Shown here: positions 32,500-37,516 of the stretch, one piece after another
Layout: each line of letters starts with the position of its first letter
Position numbering within the stretch: the first letter of the stretch is position 1
Assembly: GCA_003250355.1 (NCBI GenBank)
Contig: QKGS01000014.1
Coordinates: forward strand, 1 to 37,516
Direction: 5' to 3'
Length of the DNA stretch: 37,516 nucleotides
DNA from: Bacteroidota bacterium
Lineage (GTDB): Bacteria; Bacteroidota; Bacteroidia; Bacteroidales; SZUA-534
The notes under the pieces: model-generated
Database searches by the model: none
What the model was told of the DNA's origin: nothing
Seen by the model: only the letters and a program-made list of their open reading frames with translations
Made by a program: the position numbers and the translations under genes

Positions 32500-34034
32500 T
32501 ATTGGCAGATCAGATAAAACAAGGCGAAAGCAAAACACTTGAATTAAAGGAGTCTTTGCCTAAAAACGATCATATTGCAAAAACAGTAATTGCCTTTTCC
32601 AATACCAGTGGTGGGAAACTGATTATTGGAGTAAACGATAATCGTGAAATTATTGGTATTGACGATACCATGGTTTTCGATATGCAAGATAAGATTGCTT
32701 CCATTATTGCCGATAGCTGTTCACCGGGCATCATGCCTGAAATTTACAGTGTTAACATAGAAGGAAAATTGGTTTTGGTTATCGAAGTAGTACGTGGCAA
32801 CATGAAACCCTACTTTCTGAAAAGCCAAGGCAAAACAGATGGTACTTACATACGTATTGGAGCAACCAATAGAACTGCCGATTTAGATACCATTGCCGAA
32901 CTGGAGCGTCAAAAACGACACATCAGTTTTGATGAAGAAATCTGTTATGATATAACATTTGAGCAACTCGATATTTCTCCTTTAACGCAACGATTCGAAA
33001 CTATTGACAAGCCATTAAACCATGAAAAACTGGTAAACCTTAAGTTGATTAAAACTGAAAATGGTCAAACATATCCTACCAATGCCTTAATGATTCTCCT
33101 TGGCAAGTTTCCGCACTGCACAGTAAAATGCGCGAGGTTCAAGGGAAATACCATGTCTGTTTTTACCGATAAAAAAGAATATGGAGGCGATATTTTCTCA
33201 ATACTGGAAAACACTCAAAGCTTTGTATTGAACCACATTAACCTGAAAGGAGAAATAAAAGGGCTTTACCGTACCGACACTTACGAAATACCGGTTTCTG
33301 CTTTGCGTGAAGCCCTGATTAATGCTATGGTACACCGTGATTACGTGAACCAGGGCCGTGATATTAAAGTGGGTATATACGATGACATGGTAAATATTGT
33401 ATCTCCGGGGGGCTTGCCCCACAGCATTACCATGGAAGACGTTTTTAACGGGCGTAGTGAAGCACGTAACCGTGTGGTTGCCCATATCTTTAAAGAGTTG
33501 GGCTTGATTGAACAGTGGGGCAGCGGAATTAACCGGATAATTACAGCTTGCGTTGAGCAAGGTTTACAAACACCCAAAATAGCAGAACAAAATGACTTCT
33601 TTGACGTGGAAATTATCCGTCCACGACCGATTACGACCGATTACTACCGATTAGAGGACGATAAACAGCCTGAGTGGCAGCAAGAGTTACCGCAGGAGTT
33701 GAAAGATCTATTAGAACAAGGACTTGAACACGAACAGCAGGAGTTACAGCAGGAGTTACAGCAGGAGTTGGAGCAAGAGTTGCAGCAAGAGTCTCTTTAT
33801 GGGAAAGTATTAGGTCTGTTATTAGCTGGAGCATTATCAACACAAGAAGTATCAACAGCATTAGGCCAAAAATCCATTTCGGGTCAGTTATATTATATAA
33901 TAAATAAGATGCGTGAAGATGGGTTAGTTGAATGGACAATACCTGATGTACCTAAAAGTCCTAAACAAAAGTACAAACTTACAAAACGAGGTTTGGCTTT
34001 TTATACACTAATTAAGGTAAAAGATAAAAAGTAA
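32496..34034 (+). CDS. AlbA_2 / Schlafen-like ATP-binding protein
   Basis: 512 residues. The N-terminal AlbA_2 domain (about 10-125) has ESKTLELKESLPKND and NTSGGKLIIGVNDN..IIGID. The middle holds the HATPase_c_4-like region (ALREALINAMVHRDYVNQG, IVSPGGLP, QWGSGINRI). A Gln/Glu/Leu repeat (QQEL units, about 400-432) links to a C-terminal winged helix (GLLLAGALSTQEVSTALG..). Such proteins act as regulators or effectors and often sit in type I restriction loci; the role here is unknown. The start overlaps the linker ORF stop. Confidence 0.85.
   Translation: MILADQIKQGESKTLELKESLPKNDHIAKTVIAFSNTSGGKLIIGVNDNREIIGIDDTMVFDMQDKIASIIADSCSPGIMPEIYSVNIEGKLVLVIEVVRGNMKPYFLKSQGKTDGTYIRIGATNRTADLDTIAELERQKRHISFDEEICYDITFEQLDISPLTQRFETIDKPLNHEKLVNLKLIKTENGQTYPTNALMILLGKFPHCTVKCARFKGNTMSVFTDKKEYGGDIFSILENTQSFVLNHINLKGEIKGLYRTDTYEIPVSALREALINAMVHRDYVNQGRDIKVGIYDDMVNIVSPGGLPHSITMEDVFNGRSEARNRVVAHIFKELGLIEQWGSGINRIITACVEQGLQTPKIAEQNDFFDVEIIRPRPITTDYYRLEDDKQPEWQQELPQELKDLLEQGLEHEQQELQQELQQELEQELQQESLYGKVLGLLLAGALSTQEVSTALGQKSISGQLYYIINKMREDGLVEWTIPDVPKSPKQKYKLTKRGLAFYTLIKVKDKK
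33620..33652 (+). repeat. Short tandem repeat CGACCGATTA in the AlbA_2 gene
   Basis: CGACCGATTA recurs about every 11 nt (two exact, one as CTACCGATTA) and encodes the PITTDYYRL segment, just before the Gln-rich linker. Confidence 0.7.
33675..33790 (+). repeat. Degenerate 12-nt repeat encoding QQEL units
   Basis: CAGCAGGAGTTA and variants (CAGCAAGAGTT, GAGCAAGAGTTG) are repeated about nine times, with the best three copies at about 33736-33771. They code a flexible or coiled Gln/Glu/Leu linker. Length could vary between strains. Confidence 0.75.
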
Positions 34035-34046
34035 CAGGTAAAAAGT

Positions 34047-34145
34047 ATGAGAAACGATATAGCAAAATTAAAACGTGGCGGTAAAAACACCTTTTACCTT
34101 TTACCTATTCCCTTTTACTTTTCTAAAATGGAGGGTGACAAATGA
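34047..34145 (+). CDS. 32-residue linker ORF after the AlbA_2 gene
   Basis: ATG 34047 lies 12 nt after the AlbA_2 stop and TGA (34143-34145) overlaps the ATG of the next mini-ORF (ATGA). It is largely translated from the pyrimidine-rich linker repeat (TFYLLPIPFYF). No family recognised; it may exist only to carry ribosomes forward. Confidence 0.35.
   Translation: MRNDIAKLKRGGKNTFYLLPIPFYFSKMEGDK
34084..34109 (+). repeat. Linker repeat upstream of R3
   Basis: Matches 32425-32450 with one difference in 26 positions. Confidence 0.8.
34130..34135 (+). promoter_or_regulatory. Strong Shine-Dalgarno before the first MNNQAIKVI mini-ORF
   Basis: GGAGGG, 6 nt before ATG 34142. Such a site is unusual in this window, and its counterpart GGAAGGAGG (35094-35102) precedes the second copy. 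Confidence 0.7.
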
Positions 34146-34249
34146 ATAATCAGGCAATCAAAGTAATCAGAAAAATCATAGCCTGGTCCGAACTTGATTC
34201 GGACGTTCAGACAATTGTTAAATTTGCAAAAATTGGGATTGAGCTTTAA
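34142..34249 (+). CDS. 35-residue ORF (MNNQAIKVI type, copy 1) ending in an hsdM-tail copy
   Basis: Starts with MNNQAIKVIRKIIAWSEL and ends with IVKFAKIGIEL-stop (34220-34249 is R3). Its ATG has a good Shine-Dalgarno. The segment 34142-34179 is nearly identical to 35108-35145 (37 of 38), after which copy 2 lacks 24 nt, that is eight codons, without loss of frame. A 7-bp hairpin (GTCCGAA..TTCGGAC, 34186-34204) lies in the part missing from copy 2. The function is unknown. Confidence 0.5.
   Translation: MNNQAIKVIRKIIAWSELDSDVQTIVKFAKIGIEL
34220..34249 (+). repeat. hsdM-tail repeat R3
   Basis: 30 nt up to TAA, encoding KFAKIGIEL-stop, 35 nt before the KilA-N start. Confidence 0.85.
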
Positions 34250-34284
34250 AAAGCATTTTCGTTATTTATAAAACGAATGAAAGA

Positions 34285-35115
34285 ATGAAGAAAAATAAAA
34301 CAATAAATGTTAAAGGAAGCGATATTACCGTTGTTCAGATTAACGAGCACGATTTTATATCACTAACCGACATTGCAAAACATAAAACCGATGACACCAG
34401 TGCTGTAATAGGTAACTGGATGCGAAACCGCAATACGATTGAATTCCTGGGTATTTGGGAAACTTTATATAATCCCGATTTTAAACCCCTCGAATTCGAG
34501 GGGTTTAAAAATCAGGCCGGATTAAATGCGTTTACCCTTTCTCCTCAAAAATGGGTTAATGCAACTAATGCCAAAGGTTTTATTGTTAAAGCAGGCAGAT
34601 ATGGAGGAACTTACGCTCATAAGGATATTGCCTTCAAATTTGCCAGTTGGATTTCTGTTGAATTTGAACTGTATGTAGTTAAAGAATTTCAGCGTTTAAA
34701 AGAAAATGAAACAAAAGAGTTGGAATGGGATTTAAAACGCCAGCTAACAAAAATAAACTACCGCATACATACCGATGCTATAAAAGAAAACCTCATTCCA
34801 AAGTACCTAACAGTGCAACAAATAAGCTATGTGTATGCCAATGAAGCCGATGTGTTAAATATGGCTCTATTTGGTAAAACTGCAAAACAATGGCGTGACC
34901 AAAACCCCAACGAAAAAGGAAATATACGTGACTATGCCAATGTGAGCCAATTGGTATGCTTGGCTAACCTCGAAAATCTCAACGCTGTATTTATAAATGA
35001 AGGGCTAAAACAACCCGACAGGCTTGTAAAACTAAATCAAGTAGCAATTCAACAAATGAAAATACTGCTTCAAGATGCAGGTTTACACAAACTGGAAGGA
35101 GGCCAAAATGAATAA
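34285..35115 (+). CDS. KilA-N domain protein
   Basis: 276 residues. The KilA-N DNA-binding domain (about 8-125) is recognisable by HDFISLTDIAKHKTDDTSAV, IGNWMRNRNTIEFLGIWE and YGGTYAHKDIAFKFASWIS. A helical C-terminal part (about 130-270) with ALFGKTAKQWRDQNP and LANLENLNAVFI follows, found in Bacteroidota KilA-N proteins linked to type I restriction loci. It may be a regulator or effector; the role is not established. The gene is flanked by direct repeats (34142-34249 and 35108-35191), the second of which starts within its last codons. Confidence 0.9.
   Translation: MKKNKTINVKGSDITVVQINEHDFISLTDIAKHKTDDTSAVIGNWMRNRNTIEFLGIWETLYNPDFKPLEFEGFKNQAGLNAFTLSPQKWVNATNAKGFIVKAGRYGGTYAHKDIAFKFASWISVEFELYVVKEFQRLKENETKELEWDLKRQLTKINYRIHTDAIKENLIPKYLTVQQISYVYANEADVLNMALFGKTAKQWRDQNPNEKGNIRDYANVSQLVCLANLENLNAVFINEGLKQPDRLVKLNQVAIQQMKILLQDAGLHKLEGGQNE
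35094..35102 (+). promoter_or_regulatory. Strong Shine-Dalgarno before the second mini-ORF
   Basis: GGAAGGAGG, 5 nt before ATG 35108, inside the 3' end of the KilA-N gene. Confidence 0.7.
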
Positions 35116-35191
35116 TCAGGCAATCAAAGTAATCAGTAAAATCATGGTTCAGACTATTGTTAAACTTGCAAAAATTGGGATTGTGTTATGA
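35108..35191 (+). CDS. 27-residue ORF (MNNQAIKVI type, copy 2) ending in an hsdM-tail copy
   Basis: MNNQAIKVISKIMVQTIVKL followed by AKIGIVL-stop. It overlaps the KilA-N 3' end by 8 nt in another frame, and its TGA overlaps the hsdS ATG (35188-35190). It is a copy of 34142-34249 with an in-frame 24-nt deletion. Likely to couple hsdS translation to the upstream gene. Confidence 0.5.
   Translation: MNNQAIKVISKIMVQTIVKLAKIGIVL
35162..35191 (+). repeat. hsdM-tail repeat R4
   Basis: 30 nt encoding KLAKIGIVL-stop, ending at the hsdS start. Confidence 0.85.
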
Positions 35192-36444
35192 GTGAGTGGA
35201 AAGATTTTGAATTAAGAGAACTGACTACAAAAATAGGTAGTGGGGCAACACCAAGAGGTGGTCAGGAGGCATATAAGGCAGAAGGCATATCCCTAATTCG
35301 TAGTCAAAACATACTCGATTTTTCATTCTCATATTCAGGCTTGGCATTTATAGATGACGAGCAAGCTGATGGATTAAAGAATGTGATAATTGAGGAAGAT
35401 GATATTTTAATCAATATTACTGGCGATTCAGTTGCAAGAGTGGCAAAAGTGCCTATGAATGTGCTACCTGCAAGAGTAAATCAGCACGTTGCAATTTTAA
35501 GAGCAGATAAAGCAAAATTGCACCCTGATTTCTTATTGTATTATTTACTTAACCCTGTTTATAAAAAGCATTTACTCAGAATTGCCTCAGATGGTGCGAC
35601 AAGAAATGCTTTAACAAAATCAGATTTAGAAGAGCTTGTTATTGTAGCTCCGGAAAATGTTTGTAAACAAAAGGAAGTTGCGAACTTACTTTCAATTTAC
35701 GACAAAAAAATAGCACTCCTACGCCAACAAAACCAGGACTTAGAAGAACTGGCACAAACCCTTTTTAAACGTTGGTTTGTGGAGTTTGAGTTTCCTAATG
35801 AAAACGGAGAGCCATATAAAAGTTCGGGCGGTAAAATGGTTGAGAGTGAGATTGGAGAAATTCCGGAGAGGTGGCGAGTTGGAGAAGTATCTAACCATGT
35901 ATCTCACTCTACAAAAAGTATCAATCCTAATAGTCAACCAGATAAAGAGTTTTATCATTATAGCATACCAGCATTTGACAATGGAAAATACCCTGTCTTA
36001 GAATTGGGAAATGATATATTGAGTAACAAATATATTGTCACAGAAAAGTCAATATTAGTTTCTAAATTGAATCCATCCACATCAAGAATTTGGACTGTTT
36101 TTATGCCTAAACCTAATGCCATTTGCTCAACTGAGATTCAGGTGTTCATTCCAAAACCAAATCGTTATGCCTTTGCTTTTGGTTTATTTCACTATAATGG
36201 CGTTAAGAAAGAAATGGCTCAAAGAGCTTCTGGAACAAGCTCAAGCCATCAAAGAGTTCGACCAGGAGATATTCTCAATATAGAGTGCATTGTTCCAACT
36301 AATGAAACCCTGAAAAAATTTAATGATGCTATATTTGATTCATTAAAAAAAGTAGAGGACAATCAAGAAGAAATCCAGACACTTACTCATCTGCGAGACA
36401 CCTTGTTGCCAAAGTTAATGAGTGGGGAAATAAGAATAACGTAA
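35188..36444 (+). CDS. hsdS: Type I restriction-modification specificity subunit HsdS
   Basis: A 418-residue protein with two target-recognition domains (about 3-155 and 215-375), each followed by a conserved helix (ANLLSIYDKKIALLRQQNQD and FDSLKKVEDNQEEIQTL). DGATRNALTKSDLEEL and TSSSHQRVRPGDIL are the matching TRD-end motifs, and LPKLMSGEI closes the protein. It directs the HsdM/HsdR complex to a bipartite target. ATG 35188 overlaps the preceding mini-ORF stop. Confidence 0.95.
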   Translation: MSEWKDFELRELTTKIGSGATPRGGQEAYKAEGISLIRSQNILDFSFSYSGLAFIDDEQADGLKNVIIEEDDILINITGDSVARVAKVPMNVLPARVNQHVAILRADKAKLHPDFLLYYLLNPVYKKHLLRIASDGATRNALTKSDLEELVIVAPENVCKQKEVANLLSIYDKKIALLRQQNQDLEELAQTLFKRWFVEFEFPNENGEPYKSSGGKMVESEIGEIPERWRVGEVSNHVSHSTKSINPNSQPDKEFYHYSIPAFDNGKYPVLELGNDILSNKYIVTEKSILVSKLNPSTSRIWTVFMPKPNAICSTEIQVFIPKPNRYAFAFGLFHYNGVKKEMAQRASGTSSSHQRVRPGDILNIECIVPTNETLKKFNDAIFDSLKKVEDNQEEIQTLTHLRDTLLPKLMSGEIRIT

Positions 36445-36446
36445 GA

Positions 36447-36464
36447 GCAGACCTACGTGTCTGC
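36447..36464 (+). repeat. Palindromic REP-like element (GCAGAC..GTCTGC)
   Basis: GCAGAC-CTACGT-GTCTGC, directly after the hsdS stop and upstream of the RAYT gene. It resembles the GGGCAGACACGTAGGTCTGCCC-type repeats dispersed in Bacteroidota. Confidence 0.7.
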
Positions 36465-36476
36465 CCTGTATGATGA

Positions 36477-36512
36477 GGGCAACCACAAGGGATTGCTTCA
36501 ACGGGATTGCCC
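36477..36512 (+). repeat. REP-like element (GGGCAACCACAAGGGATTGC type)
   Basis: GGGCAA at 36477-36482 pairs with TTGCCC at 36507-36512. The element shares GGGCAACCACAAGGGATTGC with the three copies inside the transposase gene. Confidence 0.75.
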
Positions 36513-36525
36513 CAACAAATGAAAT

Positions 36526-37209
36526 ATGAACAAATACAATCCACATATTCATCATCGTAGGAGCATCCGCCTGAAAGGATACGATTATTCGCAGGCAGGC
36601 TTGTATTTTGTAACCATTTGCGTAAAAAACAGGGAATGTTTGTTTGGCAAAATTGTAAACAGTGAAATACAATTAAACGATGCCGGTAAAATGATTGATA
36701 CGGGATGGTTGAAATTACCCGAACAATTTCCCAACATACAATTACACGCATACATTGTAATGCCCAACCATTTCCACGCCATTTTGGAAATCGTAGGGGC
36801 GACCCTTGTGGTCGCCCCAAACGGAACGGTCGCCCCAAACGGAACGGTCGCCCCAAACGGAACGGTTGATACCCATTTGGGGCAACCACAAGGGATTGCC
36901 CAACACAAAGGGCAACCACAAGGGATTGCCCAACACAAAGGGCAACCACAAGGGATTGCCCCTACCGATTCAACGTCAAATAAAAAAACGTTGGGAAATA
37001 TTATTGGTGCATTTGAATCAATGACCACGGTTAATTATATCCATGGGGTAAAATCATTGGGTTGGCAACCTTTTGATGGTAAAATGTGGCAACGAAATTA
37101 TTGGGAACACATTCGAAATGAAAAATCGTACAATAATATATCAGAATATATAATTACGAACCCTCTGAAATGGGATGCTGACAAATTGAATCCGACTAAC
37201 AATCAATAA
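36526..37209 (+). CDS. REP-associated tyrosine transposase (RAYT, Y1/HUH)
   Basis: A 227-residue single-strand transposase of the IS200-like Y1 superfamily. IRLKGYDYSQAGLYFVTICV is the N-terminal motif, IVMPNHFHAILEIV holds the HUH pair (His82, His84), and Tyr208 in SEYIITNPLKW is the likely nucleophile. Between residues 91 and about 146 the protein is translated from tandem REP-like repeats (VAPNGT x3, GQPQGIAQHK x2.7), in the normally variable loop. The gene interrupts the restriction operon between hsdS and hsdR in the operon direction. RAYTs are usually single-copy and tied to the REP sequences around them. Confidence 0.92.
   Translation: MNKYNPHIHHRRSIRLKGYDYSQAGLYFVTICVKNRECLFGKIVNSEIQLNDAGKMIDTGWLKLPEQFPNIQLHAYIVMPNHFHAILEIVGATLVVAPNGTVAPNGTVAPNGTVDTHLGQPQGIAQHKGQPQGIAQHKGQPQGIAPTDSTSNKKTLGNIIGAFESMTTVNYIHGVKSLGWQPFDGKMWQRNYWEHIRNEKSYNNISEYIITNPLKWDADKLNPTNNQ
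36796..36818 (+). repeat. Perfect REP hairpin inside the RAYT gene
   Basis: GGGGCGACC (36796-36804) pairs perfectly with GGTCGCCCC (36810-36818) around CTTGT. Confidence 0.9.
36810..36863 (+). repeat. 18-nt tandem repeat x3 in the RAYT gene
   Basis: GGTCGCCCCAAACGGAAC three times without change, starting from the right arm of the REP hairpin; it encodes VAPNGT. Confidence 0.95.
36881..36961 (+). repeat. 30-nt tandem repeat x2.7 in the RAYT gene
   Basis: Units of 30 nt (36881-36910, 36911-36940, partial 36941-36961), each holding GGGCAA and TTGCCC as inverted arms around CCACAAGGGA. The frame is kept as GQPQGIAQHK. Confidence 0.95.
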
Positions 37210-37211
37210 TT

Positions 37212-37516
37212 ATGACCAAAATAACTGAAAACGATATAGAATTATGGGCAATTGAGGAATTGGAGAACCTTGGTTGGCATTATATTCATGGTGCAATGAT
37301 AGCTCCCGATGGAGAAGCTCCTGAAAGGAGTTCCTTCGGAGATATTATCCTGAAACAACGGTTACAGGATGCCATTGCGAAAAACAATACAGATATACCT
37401 TTTGAGGCACAACAGGAAGCGGTAAAAGCTATTGAGCGGATAGCCTCTCCGGAACTAATGGTCAACAACCAACTGTTCCATGAATTGCTTACCGAAGGAG
37501 TACCTGTGGAATATCG
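37212..37516 (+). CDS. hsdR: Type I restriction endonuclease subunit HsdR, N-terminal part (cut by window end)
   Basis: Starts ATG 37212, two bp after the RAYT stop, and is open to the window end (101 codons). TENDIELWAIEELENLGW, PERSSFGDIILKQRLQDAI and MVNNQLFHELLTEGVPVEY are the usual start of HsdR, before the nuclease domain. The nuclease and helicase motifs lie beyond the window. It completes the hsdM-hsdS-hsdR set. The RAYT insertion leaves no obvious promoter of its own, so hsdR probably depends on the operon transcript or on RAYT expression. Confidence 0.9.
   Translation, partial: MTKITENDIELWAIEELENLGWHYIHGAMIAPDGEAPERSSFGDIILKQRLQDAIAKNNTDIPFEAQQEAVKAIERIASPELMVNNQLFHELLTEGVPVEY

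Noticed and set aside
34186-34204. GTCCGAA..TTCGGAC hairpin as a terminator
   Set aside because: No T run follows, and it lies inside a mini-ORF in the middle of an operon.
36383-36949. Long minus-strand ORF (188 codons) opposite the transposase
   Set aside because: It is open only because the tandem repeats are free of stops in several frames; the peptide is repetitive (RPFRLG, VVALCVGQSL) and the plus strand has the conserved RAYT motifs.
36810-36961. CRISPR-like array
   Set aside because: The repeats are directly tandem with no unique spacers, lie in frame inside a transposase and contain REP palindromes; no cas genes are near.

Overview
The window looks like a chromosomal segment of a Bacteroidota bacterium, probably of the order Bacteroidales or close to it. 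It is A+T-rich. Several genes are preceded by the Bacteroidota promoter pattern TTG-N19-20-TAnnTTTG, and Shine-Dalgarno sequences are mostly absent. Lineage-typical families are present: a DUF5606 protein, a TonB-dependent receptor with a carboxypeptidase-like N-terminal domain, an outer-membrane beta-barrel protein, and a REP-associated transposase with Bacteroidota-type palindromes.

Layout. 1-450 holds two small coiled-coil ORFs that resemble the tails of regulators. 619-7214 carries a methyltransferase, MurB, a membrane protein, a secreted helical protein, a hybrid sensor kinase without a recognisable phospho-accepting histidine, and a shrunken aldose-epimerase-like protein. 7405-7910 is a toxin-antitoxin pair. 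8098-11305 is a metal-related secreted/outer-membrane trio on the minus strand. 11429-17660 (all minus) has a PhoA-type phosphatase lipoprotein, a DRE-TIM aldolase paired with a PchB-like chorismate mutase, topoisomerase III and a TPR protein. 17939-23361 (plus) has a GT39-type glycosyltransferase, a HAD phosphatase, a broken outer-membrane protein, DUF5606 and an M3 peptidase. 23353-30061 has a polysaccharide-deacetylase-like protein, a decayed nucleotidyltransferase (MNT) with a truncated partner, an ABC-F ATPase, QueE and a long RelA/SpoT homolog.

The most unusual part is 30432-37516, a type I restriction-modification operon in the order hsdM, four-helix-bundle gene, AlbA_2 ATP-binding gene, KilA-N gene, hsdS, REP-associated transposase (RAYT), hsdR (cut by the window end). 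A 30-nt sequence that forms the last ten codons of hsdM (including the stop) recurs, diverged but always in frame with a stop codon, at three later gene junctions. There it ends tiny ORFs that overlap the next gene by ATGA or sit just upstream of it. This suggests that the space between hsdM and hsdS is a modular insertion slot in which each module carries or regenerates a copy of the hsdM tail, keeping the operon translationally coupled. The RAYT gene carries REP-like palindromes inside its own reading frame, and hsdM carries another repeat element in frame.

Several loci show decay or loss of catalytic residues: the epimerase-like protein, the kinase H-box, the RSH hydrolase site, the beta-barrel gene with a stop codon, and the frameshifted MNT gene. 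All assignments come from reading motifs; no searches were run.
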